Shown: piece by piece, positions 26,863 to 37,791 of the stretch
How the letters are laid out: each line of letters opens with the position of its first letter
Position numbering within the stretch: the first letter of the stretch is position 1
NCBI GenBank assembly: GCA_002104945.1
Contig: MCFH01000007.1
Coordinates: forward strand, 1,102,001-1,166,000
Direction of reading: 5' to 3'
DNA: 64,000 nucleotides
Source of the DNA: Piromyces finnis
Lineage: Eukaryota > Neocallimastigomycota > Neocallimastigomycetes > Neocallimastigales > Neocallimastigaceae
Program-made: the position numbers and the translations under genes
Notes under the pieces: generated by a model
The model's input: the letters and a program-made list of their open reading frames with translations, nothing else
What the model was told of the DNA's origin: nothing
Database searches by the model: none

Positions 26863-27628
26863 ATATTAATATTAATAAACAATAATTTAATTATTCATTT
26901 TTATTACATATAAAAATGATTATATTTTTATATCAATAAATAAATAATTTATATAGTATTCGTGCATTATATGGAACAGATGGTTCTCAAAATGCTGTTC
27001 ATGGTTCTGATTCACCAGCAAGTGCCGAACGTGAATTAGGTATTATATTCCCAGAATTAAGTCAAAAAACTTCAACATTAGCATTAATTAAACCTGATGC
27101 TTATGGAGCTGGAAAGAAAGATGAAATTATTGAAATGATCAAGGATAATGGATTCACAATTATTGCTGAAAAAGAATATTCAATGACATTAGATGTTGCA
27201 AAAGAATTTTATGCAGAACATGAAGGAAAACCATTCTATGAAAAATTAACCACATGGATGAGTAGTGCACCAATTTATGCAATGAAATTAGCAAAAATAG
27301 ATGCAATTAAAGCATGGAGAACTTTAATGGGACCAACAAATTCTGAAAAGGCTCGTGTTGAATCACCACTAAGGTAATAAATATAAGATGTTTTTAATAT
27401 AATGATAATGATATATTATTACTATAAAGATATTATAAAGATTAAAATAAATTTTTTAAATTTAAATTCATATAATTAATATTATATTTTTTTTTTTATT
27501 TATATAAAATTAAATATAGTATTCGTGCATTATATGGTACTGATGGATCTCAAAATGCTGTCCATGGTTCTGATTCAATTGCAAATGCAAAACGTGAATT
27601 AGAAATTATATTCCCAGAATTAAAATAA
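14857..27628 (+). CDS. Thioredoxin-like + 20 tandem NDP-kinase domains (NME8/TXNDC3-type)
   Basis: Thirty-two exons join in frame to 3000 aa. Exons: 14857..14889, 14994..15051, 15197..15207 (11-nt microexon), 15298..15387, 15466..15537, 15633..15737, 15851..16119, 16211..16318, 16414..16439, 16516..16843, 16943..17050, 17128..17463, 17553..17660, 17733..18062, 18148..18255, 18339..18764, 18869..19285, 19378..19917, thirteen exons of exactly 417 nt starting at 20070, 20609, 21176, 21740, 22338, 22899, 23515, 24079, 24660, 25224, 25805, 26369 and 26957, then 27520..27628. Every junction is AG|T at the same codon in the repeats. The N-terminal thioredoxin fold (FDVYSGWAGPCNAI, CPYFLFYN) precedes NDPK domains. 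Domain order and the position of the thioredoxin match NME8/Sp-IC1 proteins of axonemal outer dynein arms, which have three NDPK domains. Domain 1 is degenerate (IAILKSE; catalytic His replaced in NAIYVSK). Domain 2 and domains 5-20 keep the catalytic set: IKPD Lys, EFY Tyr, WR Arg, GPT Thr, SIR Arg, and NAVHGSDS Asn/His. Likely cytosolic/flagellar; NDP phosphotransfer activity is inferred from residues only. Confidence 0.85.
15851..18338 (+). other. Divergent NDPK domains 1-4 (extra intron per domain)
   Basis: These N-terminal domains are divergent from each other and from the array. Each is split by an extra phase-2 intron inside the MS|SGP motif (16120-16210, 16844-16942, 17464-17552, 18063-18147) in addition to the shared PE/PQ|SIR intron. 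Domain 1 has ILKSE and NAIYVSK; domain 2 has a complete set with HASDT; domain 3 has lost Thr and Arg of the nucleotide site (VYLVGPKD, HCSSN); domain 4 has an Arg-to-Phe change in LFRIKGPT and HSSDS. This resembles the partly inactive NDPK domains of NME8. Confidence 0.75.
18339..21175 (+). other. NDPK domains 5-9, canonical HGSDS type, pre-array copies
   Basis: Exons 16-20 encode the end of domain 4, domains 5-8 and the start of domain 9, without the MS|SGP intron. The active-site motif is canonical (NAVHGSDS) from domain 5 on. Domain 6 is followed by an additional 41-residue acidic linker (about 19488-19613, starting after LIFPE). Exons 19 and 20 are nearly identical to each other and closely resemble the A-type exons of the later array, so they look like intermediates of the expansion. 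Confidence 0.75.
21176..27628 (+). repeat. Dimeric higher-order exon/intron repeat, 5 full AB units plus partial
   Basis: Two 417-nt exon types alternate. A exons start at 21176, 22338, 23515, 24660, 25805 and 26957; B exons at 21740, 22899, 24079, 25224 and 26369. A carries SQKTST, GAGKKDE, FYAEH, RVESPL. B carries LKKGNT, GAGNNGE, FKIVAEK, FYKEH, REEAPQ. A is followed by a roughly 147-bp intron beginning GTAATAAATATAAGATG; B by a 164-199-bp intron beginning GTATACGAATATAAT that holds an AAT microsatellite. Unit lengths are 1162, 1177, 1145, 1145 and 1152 bp. Exons and introns are nearly identical between copies. The last exon (27520) is the first 105 nt of a B exon ended by TAA where B would continue with KKGNT. 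Confidence 0.92.
23338..23425. repeat. AAT/AAAT microsatellite in a B-type intron
   Basis: A run of TAA/AAT triplets with a few AAAT interruptions fills the 5' half of the intron 23316-23514. The same tract occurs with different length in the introns 22157-22337, 24496-24659, 25641-25804 and 26786-26956, and accounts for most of their length variation. Confidence 0.85.
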
Positions 27629-27786
27629 AATAAAATAACACTTCTTATTTATATTTTAATGAGTAAAAATGAATATATATTTATTTTATTTATTTAATTC
27701 ATATGTAAGATATTAAATAGTTTTTTAATTATTAATAAAAAAAAAAAAATAGCACATTATAAACATGCATGGTATAAATGTAAAAA

Positions 27787-27823
<37 letters not shown>

Positions 27824-27863
27824 TATGACAAAAAAAAAAAAAAAAGAAAAGAAAAAATAATAA

Positions 27864-27894
<31 letters not shown>

Positions 27895-28133
27895 ATAGAA
27901 ATAAAAAATAAAATTCACGTTAAAAAATAATTTTTAATTTATGATAGTTATAAAATATGATATATAATTAAAATTATAAATAAATAAAGATTTTTATTTT
28001 CGAAATTAAAACTTTTTTTGAATATGAAATTATTTATTAAGGACTTATTAATAAATAATTTAATTATTTTTTTTTTTTATTTAAGTAAAATCATTACTAC
28101 TTTATATGAGCTTAATGATGAGGCAGTATTTTC
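27629..28133. other. Convergent spacer with microsatellites
   Basis: 505 bp between the stop codons of the poly-NDPK gene (+) and the condensation-like gene (-). It contains an AAT run (about 27793-27822), poly(A) at about 27831-27844 and an AAAT run (about 27863-27898). No gene seen; must hold both 3' UTR ends. Confidence 0.55.
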
Positions 28134-31100
28134 TTATATTTGCATTGAAGATGATAGTAACATTTGACTACCTTTCCATCTTAAATTCTGATATAAGCGT
28201 GAGATTAAATTTGCTACAGTAACTTTCGGTTTCCCTAATTCAATATTTTCTATTAAAGTTTCGAATTTTCCTACCCATTTAGATACTTGATCCTCATCAA
28301 AATGATTTTTACTATAAATAATACCACCTTTAATAGTATCATCATCCCATTCTACAATTATTAACTTAAATATAAAGGTGTTACTAAAATTGGAAGACCA
28401 AAGTTGTTTTATATTTGGACGGTATTTCATGTTTTCAGAATCTATATTTTCTGAATTATTATTATTAGATAAAGATGATGACGAAAAATCAATATCATCT
28501 TTTGTCCATCCTGAATTTCGACTTAATCCAAGAAAAATATCTTTAAGTTCAAGACCCATTTTTCTCCAAAGTGTACTTTCCTCTTTACTAATAAATTCAT
28601 ATTGCACTGGTAATTCTTGTGGTAAATCAGGAAAATTAAAAAGTTGAGTATATGAATAGTCACAATTAACTTTGCGAGACTTTTTAATGGAAAAGATAAG
28701 ATTAGCGAATAAATTATAAAATGTAATACCCTTTTGAGATAAATCAACTTTAATAGGTATAATATTGGAAAGTGGGCCAATTATGCAACCACATTCTCGA
28801 TAAATTCTTCTTTGAGATTGGTGAACACCTATTAAAAATTTTTCTATTCCAGAAATATGTCTAAGAAGAACACCATAGATTGCAAGACAAATAGCTTCAG
28901 TTGATGGCATATTATTATAAAAAGAATTTTCAGAGCCATAATAATTATCATCATCACTTAAATAGTCATAATCAGGTTCTACTAATGGTATATCACTTAA
29001 ATTTACTAACTCACGTTTTTCTCTTTCCATTTTTTTCATTAAGCATCTTTCAACTCTATATTCTTTATAATATTTATTCTTCCAATCATCGAAAAATGTT
29101 TGAAAATATTGATTTTGATCAGATTCTAGATGTAACGGCATAAAACTATAATGTAAATTATATTCTCCCCAATCATTTCTATCAACACTTTTCTGACGTA
29201 TTCCTTGAAGTTGCATTACAGGTATATGTGATATTTTGAGAGAAGGATGTAAAATCGAATTTATTTTTAATATTTCATTACATAGTTTTTCTATAGATTT
29301 TTCATATTTTTTATAATCTTTAATACAACGATCAAGTTCTCTTTGAGCTTTTGATAAATGTCTTTCTAGAGAAATTTTTACTTTTGAATGACCTTGTATA
29401 CATTCTCTTATTCTATTACGAACATATTCTACTAAGGCTGCTATTTTTCTTCTCTCGCTAGTATTTAATTGATATGTTTCTAAATCTTTATCTGATAAAG
29501 ATGCAAAATCTTCAATTTTCATTGTTGAAGATCTAATACGTTTTCTTACATGATCAGATACCTCATGTTTAATTAAGAAAGGTTCAATTGTACTAGTTGT
29601 TTCACTTCCTGATATCATTTTTAATATAACTTGCTTTGCCTCGTTCGATATTTCTAGTCTTTCTCCATTGATTGGATCGATAACAGTAGCTACTGATCCA
29701 TTTCCTTTTTCTAATTGAATTCTATCATTTGTTAATTTTTCTATTAAAACTTCATATTCTTTCTTTCTTTTTTCTAATTGACTATATTTTTCTTTCTTTT
29801 CTACCAAATCTTTTTTATTCTTTTTTAATTTTTCAATCATTTCTTCTTTCTCGTTTGGAAGTAGAATATCATTATTAACCTCTGTACACTGATTTTTCCA
29901 AAATGATTTTATTTTATCAATTGAGACTTTCATTTTATTGATATTCTCTTTTTGTTCTTGAGCAAAATCAATATAACAATAATTATCTTCTTTTGATTTA
30001 AATGATTCCAATGGATCAGAAATTTCACTATCATCATTATCTTCATCTCCAATAATTCTTATATGAAATTTACTATCTCTTTTTTCTTCTTGTAATGAAT
30101 ATAATGTTATAATTTCATTCATGATAGCATTTAATGATATTTCATCAGCCACCATTATTGATCCAATAATTGCAATTAATGTTCTTGGCCGTTCATCTTC
30201 ATTATCCATATTTATATATTGATCATCATATACTAATGGGATTTCTTCAATTGAACTTGTACTTTCTATATTTGTGGTATTATCTAATTTAATATCATTT
30301 TTACTAAACGAAACCCAATCCTTATCTATACCATATTGAAACATAAAAACTTTAAATTGGTTTTCAAATACTGGATTAGTATTTATCCAATTTTCAAGGA
30401 ATTGGTGAACAGAGGTTTCTGAAAGAGTTACTAACTTTGGATAATTTTGTTGTTTAACTTCTTCAAAATAAGAAAATTTTGTTTGATAATCTATAATATT
30501 TTTATAATTCCCCTTTAACTTATTATAATATGTTTCTTCATCAATAATAGCCTCAACATTTGCATCAATAATTTTATTATTTTGATAAAATCTTGTCTTT
30601 AAAACAGCGTATTTGTCACATATTTTATTAACTGCGCAATTCATAATATTTGGATCCAATGATTTATCAATTTGATAACACTGAATTGTATAATAATGTG
30701 AATTTCTTTTTCGTTTTGGTGTATCAACTGAATCAATACAATTAAATAAACCCAATTGATATGATGTTATAGGATAACTTACCATTGCTTGATTTTTATC
30801 TTCACTTAATATTGAAACAAAAGAATTTGTTAAACTTTTGTTTGAAGATAAAATATTTTGATTTATTTTTAAATTAGAAAAACTTGAATGACTAGATGAA
30901 TTAAATAGATGGTAATTTATATTATCATTAGTAATTTCTGTATTCTTATTACTAAATAAGTCATTTACATCATTTTTACTACAGGAACTGTCATTTTTAA
31001 TATTCTTAACAGAAAATTTTGTTTTGTCAATAGATTCAAAATTTGATATACTTTTTGAATTTGATTTTCTTTTGAAAGATGAATGTGATTTGTTTATTGA

Positions 31101-32137
31101 ATTCATGTTTGACTTTTTCTTTTTTAATTTTTCTTTCATTTTACTATTATTATGTACAATTGAAATATTAGAATTATTAGTAGATGACTTTTTCGATTCT
31201 GTTTTTTTATTTTTTTCAATGGTACCACTTTCAGATTTATTTAATTTATGTAAAGATAAATTTCTTGATTTTGTTTTATTTATTTCAAATGAGGAATTTT
31301 TCTTTCTTCTAACTTCCGAATAGCTCTTGCTATTAATAGAATTGTTAATTAAAGATATGTTTCTACTTGTCATATTATTATTTGTAATATTATTATATTA
31401 TATAATATTAATTTTTTTATAATGACTTGATTTAAATTTAATTACAATGTATATATAGTCTTATGAATTTTAAATTATTACTAATAATTATTATTATTAT
31501 TATTATTGTTGTTGTTATTGTTATTATTATTATTATATACCTTTGAGATGATTGTACTATTTTATGATCAATTGGAGGAATAGTCTTCTTGATTATATAT
31601 AATGTATAAAATTTATTTAGTACAATTAATAATTTTATAATATACTATAATGTACATCTTATTTAAAATTATTACTCTTGAAGTTCTTAATTTATCTTGC
31701 ATAATCAAATTATCTGTCACATCATTAACCAAATTTTCCCATTGTGGTATTATTTTTTTTTCTCTCATATTTGATTTAGTATGTGAATTTATATTTATAT
31801 CTTCTTTACTAAAAGAATTTGTATTATCAATTAAATCTATAATACTTTCATTTTTCAATGATTTTTTTTTAATATTTTTAATTCCATCTTTTGTTTTGGA
31901 TTGCTCTATTATTTTATTATTTAATAATAAATTTGATTTCAAGATTGGTTTACTAACTTTTATTTTATCATACACTTCATTTGATAATGATTTTTTTACA
32001 TTTAAATTCGAAGTCAAGCTAGGCTTTTTCGATAACTCTGGTAAATGAGTTACTGGCTCATTGTCAGAATTAGGTAATGTGGTATCATGATTAATAGTTT
32101 TAACAGATTGGTGTGATCTTATTTTTTTACTCTCCAT
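28134..32137 (-). CDS. Condensation-domain-like protein with coiled coil, catalytic motif lost
   Basis: Three exons in frame to 1246 aa: complement(28134..31365, 31541..31587, 31676..32137). The first 350 residues are low-complexity Ser/Asn/Lys. From about residue 360 (SYPITSYQLGLFNCID) to the C-terminus the pattern resembles the chloramphenicol-acetyltransferase-like fold of NRPS condensation domains: AVNKICDKYAVLKTRFYQ, RTLIAIIGSIMVADEISL where HHxxxDG is expected, and AICLAIYGVLLRHISG, IIGPLSNIIPIKVDL, FIFKLIIVEW late. A roughly 250-residue coiled coil with a small helical segment (IEDFASLSDKDLETYQLN) interrupts it. No adenylation or carrier domain is encoded nearby. Both His of the motif are absent, so acyl-transfer activity is doubtful; a structural or binding role is possible. 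Function unknown. The alternative start at 31373 lacks the first two exons. Confidence 0.6.
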
Positions 32138-33909
32138 AATTTTATAATAGAAATATATTTATACTAGTCATACAAAAAAACATCAGGATAATAATAAATT
32201 CATGGATTTCTATATTGCTATATTTAAATATATATAATTGCAATAATAAAAACTAATGATTAAAAAAAAATAATATAATAAAAATTTTATTTGTTAAATA
32301 TATAAAAATAATAATTTTACAATATATATATTAATATCTCAAATTTCTTAATAAATACCATAAAAAAAAAAGTATATTAACTTAGATTTTTAAACTCTAA
32401 ATACCTTCTAAATTCATTTTAAATTTAATATATTTTAATTTTATTATTTTCATATAATTTTAAATGGAATAAAAAATGTTCTATTATTTTATTATTTATA
32501 TATATAATTAAAATTTATTTCAATCACAAAATAAATATAGTTTTGTTATTATATTTATATAAAGCACTAATTTCATTCAACTATTTATAATATTTCATTA
32601 TAAATGTATAAATACTTCCAAAATCATTTACTATATTATCATACATGAAATTATAAAAAACAAGAGAAAAAATTAATAAAATAATTTACTTTTTGTTTTA
32701 TTTTATAATCATTAGATAATACATATTAATATCCATTTACTATATCATCATACATGAATTTATAAATATAATAATTACTGTTAAATTGAAATTGTTATTT
32801 GAAGTGTTGTTAATTAATGTATCACTAATAATGGATAATGGTACAAATACTTTATTAAAATATAAATGATAAAACCTACATATATTACATATATACAAGT
32901 ATATTCACATATAAATTATGATTTAACCTAGCGTGGTTTGAGTTATCATAGACTAAATTGACAATAGTATATAATTTACATATCTGAGATATTCTCGACT
33001 TATTACAGTATTACAGTATAAGACAAAAGATATTCTTAAAAAGTTAATATATCTAATGATAACAACAATCCATCATATGTCTCTATTTATCAACATTCAG
33101 AAAAATGCTGTAAAATCGTCATAATTAATTAACGTTAATGATGATGAAATTTCAACATATATTGGCCTAATGGTTAATTAATATTTTTAATAACATTTCA
33201 TATAATAAAAGCATTATACAATTCATAAAATATCTTTTTATTTAATTTTTGATAATAACCCCTTAATATTCATATCAGTTCAAAGTCTTTCAAGTACATT
33301 ATATGATGTAGTTTTATCATTTGCACTTACTTCATGAACCACATCTTATAAATTTTTTTTATAAGATTTTTTCATTGAGGTAGAACAATAATCATACTCA
33401 AATCAGGAAATATACTTTATTTTACACTAGTAACTTAATAACTTACTAACTCTTAACAATAACATAAGTATTAATTATAAATCCTAATCAAAGTTATATC
33501 TAATAATCATTTGTATAATTTATTTATTTATTTATTTATTTATTTATTGTTTATTTATTGTTTATTTATTTATTTATTTATTTTGTGTGTATATCTTTTT
33601 TTTTTTTTTTTTTTAATATATATAAATTAATCTATACGCATTATTTGCATTATAATATATTTTCTAATCAGCTATATTAATATAATTGATTATCCTATGA
33701 TCTTTATATATTTTTTTTTTTCCTTTCTTGATACTATTATTTTGTTCTTATTTTTAAGTCCTTAATTATTGAACTTCATTTATATTATTAATATACATTA
33801 AATAATTTTATGACTTTAAAATTTTAAAGATTTATTATATAGAACTCAGTTTTTTGTTTTTGTTTTTGTTTTTTTTTTCTAATTTCGTTAATTTATTTTA
33901 ATTCATACT
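32138..33909. other. Intergenic region with possible LTR remnant and duplicated segment
   Basis: 1.8 kb between two minus-strand genes. It contains a 33-bp imperfect direct repeat (about 32625-32657 and 32734-32766), a possible solo LTR (32805-33067, listed separately) and a TTTA-rich microsatellite with TTTATTG interruptions (about 33520-33580). Near 33840-33880 lies a GTTTTT run. No protein gene supported. The promoter of the condensation-like gene should lie near 32138 and the 3' UTR of the tRNA synthetase near 33909. Confidence 0.5.
32805..33067. mobile_element. Possible solo LTR (TGTTGTTA...TAACAACA)
   Basis: A 263-bp block bounded by perfect 8-bp inverted ends beginning TG and ending CA, with base composition less A/T-biased than its surroundings (AACCTAGCGTGG, TTCTCGACTTATTACAG). 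I found no flanking 5-bp target-site duplication and no second copy in the window. Tentative. Confidence 0.28.
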
Positions 33910-36277
33910 TTATTGTTTAGATTCTGGAGTAGTGGCTGGTTGTTCCTTTGGAACAAAAGTCCATTCCATTGGCTTACTGAAGTCCATAAATTGTTCAACA
34001 ATTTCATCAGTAACTTCATTTCTTCTCTATTTATCATTATTGGGAAAATATTTAATTTTATTAAATATAAATTAATATTTCAAAAAAGTAATATATAATA
34101 TATATAATTTTTTATATATATTTTATTTAATTATAATGCTTTTTATTTACCTTTTGAATGCTAGTGATAAGTTCACTAACAACATCAGCACAAATAGCTT
34201 TAACTTCACCAGTCATTAATTTACCACTTCTGTAATCATCTTCAATTTGCTTTAACTTAGCATCATCTTCTAAGAAGAATCTGAGATATTGGCAAGCAAC
34301 ATCAACTTCTGGATCAGCACCTAACTTAGCTTGTAATTCAGCAGTAGCTTGACCACCAGAGAAAGCGTATCTATTGATCTTCTTCTTGATTTGCTTTGGT
34401 GTATCAGTTAAAAGAATAGCAGAATTTTCAATAGAAGAAGACATCTTAGATCCTGGTCCCTTTTATTTTAATGTTTATTTGTATTGATTTTCAAAAAGTA
34501 ATTTTAAAGTTATTTTAGTATTTTATTTGAAAGAATTATTTTTTAGAAAACATCGTTTTTTATAATAATGATTTTTATTGATATTAATATATGTTTAGAA
34601 TATTACTTGTAAAGCTGGGAAGAACTTTGAGTAAATAGTGCATGGCTTTGGATACTTTAATTTCTTTGCAACATCACGAGTTAATCTAAAGTATGGATCC
34701 TATCAATAATTAAAATAATTATATTAATAATAACAGAACAATAGAATAATTGTTAAAAAAAAAAAAAAAAGGTATAGCAATAATATATATATTAAATATA
34801 TATAATAATAATATTTAAAATATTTATTGCTTTAATCATATATAAATAAAAAAATACTTGATCAATAGCAGCTGGAATTAAACATGGAATATCATGTCTA
34901 GTACCAAATATATGTGGGAAACTGTTACTGAAAGCTGGAGCAGCTTCAATAGATGCAAAATGAACTCTACCGATACAATCACTATCAGTGAAACCGAAAG
35001 TAGCTCTTGCAGCAGATGTTGTAATACACTTAGAAATCTTATTAATATTTCTATAGAAAGCACCACTATATTATTTTTATTTCAAAATATTTTCAAAATT
35101 ATAAATTATTAAAAAAAAAAAATTCAATATACTCGATTATATGTCAAATTTAAATATCTATATGTTTCATATTTTAAATATATTTTACCCCATGTATTCA
35201 TAATCAGAGAAGATAAAGGTTTTCTTTGGATCAAAACCAACAGAAATAATATCCTTAGCATTTTGCTTACCCATATTAAGACAATCTTCTTGCTTCAATT
35301 TTTCTTTGAATAAGAATTTTTCATCATCAGTTAATTGAATAACAAGTGGACAGTCAAAAACATCTTGTAACCATCTAATAGTTTAATATATATTTTTTAA
35401 TTAAGTTAAAATGTTTTATTTTTATTAACTTTTTAATATTTTACTTACTTGCAGAAAATGAATGGAATTAAGTGACCAGTGTGCATACTGTCAGCACTTG
35501 GACCACGACCAGTATATAAATAAAATGGTTTTCCCTTTTCATAACGGTCTAAAATAACATGTAATTCTCTTTATCAATAAAAACGATAATAATAATAAAA
35601 GATTTTAAATATGAAAATATTAATAAAATTAAATAAGAAGTTTTTTTAAAAAATAATATATTTTCATTTTTAAAATAAATTTTTTTATATACCTGTGGCA
35701 GAAGAAAATACCTCTCTTTAAGAAATGGTGTGGTTCTTTACCAGTAACCTTTCTGAAACGTTCTAAAAGTTCATTATCAATTGGTCTTGTACCAAATTGT
35801 TCAATAAGTTTGTTGTAATCGATAGCGGCACTAGTACCATCAGCATTCTTAGCACCTTGAACTTCCCATGGGGTAATTTTTTGTTCTTCTACAATTTTTT
35901 TAGATTCACTATTTTAAACACAAAATATAAAAAGAATTATATTAATTGAAACATAAAGGTATACTATTAATCAAATATTTTTAAAAAAAAATAAAACAAA
36001 AGTAAATATATTTATGTTTTTGTTTGTTTTATTTCTTCCATTTTAAATATTTATATATGCAGTAATCATATTTTTTTATTATTTATTTATTATTTTTTCT
36101 ATTATTATTACTATTATTATTATTGATTTTATAATTATACTTTAATTTAATAACAATATAATTAAAAAAAAATATTTTGTATATATAAAACTATTATTTA
36201 CATAATATTTAATATACCAAATCAAATATATATATATTTAATTTTAAGATTTTTCACTACTATTTAAATCTAATTAA

Positions 36278-36309
<32 letters not shown>

Positions 36310-36375
36310 CTTCATATAATTTACAATTAACAATTTTTATAAAAATAAATATACTATTTACTTAGTTTCAGCCAT
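33910..36375 (-). CDS. WRS1: Tryptophanyl-tRNA synthetase, cytoplasmic
   Basis: Eight exons in frame to 420 aa: complement(33910..34026, 34151..34459, 34607..34699, 34858..35065, 35189..35374, 35449..35568, 35693..35908, 36362..36375). The class I signatures are clear: the HIGH-like motif [17 protein letters not shown] and the signature loop GPGSKMSSS. Other eukaryotic TrpRS blocks are [82 protein letters not shown] and [11 protein letters not shown]. The product charges tRNA-Trp in the cytosol. Length is close to fungal Wrs1 and lacks the vertebrate WHEP extension. The first exon is only 14 nt (MAETN) and is separated by a 453-bp intron; it was chosen because it is the nearest ATG exon with a phase-2 donor. 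Confidence 0.93.
35909..36361 (-). other. Long first intron of tryptophanyl-tRNA synthetase gene
   Basis: 453 bp, much longer than the other introns (about 75-150 bp) of this gene. It contains an ATT run and a TA dinucleotide tract (about 36280-36310). No internal gene seen. Confidence 0.6.
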
Positions 36376-37791
36376 TTTGACTCTATTATTTTTATTATTA
36401 TTTAATAACTAAAAAGAAAATACGATATTATATATTTTAAAATAATATTTCCTTCTTTTTAAAAGTTATTTTTATAAAATTTTGAAGAAAAAAAAAAAAA
36501 TAAAAAAATTTTATATAAAGATTTTAATTAATCAGAATATATATTATAATATATTTGATTTTATTTGTATAATAGTAATAAAAAAATCATTATATGGAAA
36601 ATTAAAATATATTTTTAATTTTTCATATAATGATTTGTAAGTAAATATTAATAAATGAAAATAAGTAAAATTGTATTATTATCCATATTTTTTACCAATA
36701 CTAACATCAAGTATAAATAACTATGTGATGTTTAAATATTTATTTCAATATTTATTCAATATTGTTATTAAATAATAATAAGGAATTTTAATAATAAAAA
36801 ATAAATATATAATGTCTTCGATTATTAATAAATATTTTATCAAAATATTACTTTACATTTACTAATATATAATAATATGATTGGTTAGTTTTAAAGATCA
36901 AATATATTATTGTGTAAAAAAATATACTAGTTTTAATTTTTAAAAAGCTTATTTAAAGTAAAAATAATTATGCTAATATGTAGTATGTTATTGAAAAAAA
37001 ATAAAGGAAAAAAGTATTTTTAAATATTAATTGTATATTATATTATAGTGAAGTGTAAAGATTATATTATATAAAGATTGAATGATTGAATTTTCAAACA
37101 AAAAATTAAAAAAAACAAGATATATATACTAATAATTAAAGATCATTACCAAAATTGTTTATATTATTTAAAAAATGATTTATTTCAACAATTTTTTTAT
37201 AAGTTATTAAAAGTTCTTATTAAAAAAATTATCATAAAAAATGGTTAATTTGATTGCTAATTAATTATATTTTATATAACAATTGTACTTTTAATCCTTC
37301 TTTTTATTTTCTTTTTCCTTTTTGTTCTATTTTTTTTTATTAATATTATTAATATTTATTATTTGTATTTTTAATTTTTAAAGAATTTAACATAACCCAA
37401 ATTCATTTAACTTAACCCTTATAATATAAATTTAAAAATTAAATTTACCTACCAAATAATTTTTTTTTATTTAAATAACATTGAAAATTATTTCCATGTA
37501 TATAATAGTATTTGTTTTTAATATTTTTATTTATTTCAGTTATATTTTTTCTTTTATATTTAATCATTTAAGTGTATTGATTATTTACATATAAAATATA
37601 GAAGACTTGAAAATTACAAATTATAGAAATTAATATTTTTTATTTCTGATATATTAATTAATAAATTTCAAATTTTTTAATTAAAGCTTATTTCTTATTT
37701 TTTCCTATTATTTGATTACTATTAAAGTCGTTCTTGCTTTAATTACTTTATTCATATTTATCTTCTTTTATTTCAGAAATATAATAATTTA
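36376..37791. other. Intergenic A/T-rich region
   Basis: 1.4 kb between two minus-strand genes, almost entirely A/T with poly(A) and poly(T) tracts. It should hold the tRNA synthetase promoter and the 3' UTR of the PPP1R21-like gene. I see no other feature. Confidence 0.5.

Noticed and set aside
18526-27377. Array as many independent short NDP-kinase genes
   Set aside because: Exon phases are identical (AG|T) and every exon ends one domain and begins the next, so single exons do not encode complete enzymes; only the joined chain does.
20070-27600. Regularly spaced repeats resembling a CRISPR-like or satellite array
   Set aside because: Units are 0.5-1.2 kb, the conserved parts are coding NDPK exons with splice sites, and the host is a eukaryote.
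31366-31373. Start of the condensation-like gene at the ATG at 31373
   Set aside because: A stop lies just upstream in frame. The AAG at 31368-31366 serves as an acceptor that joins two upstream exons in phase, giving a longer consistent gene. It remains possible as an alternative start.
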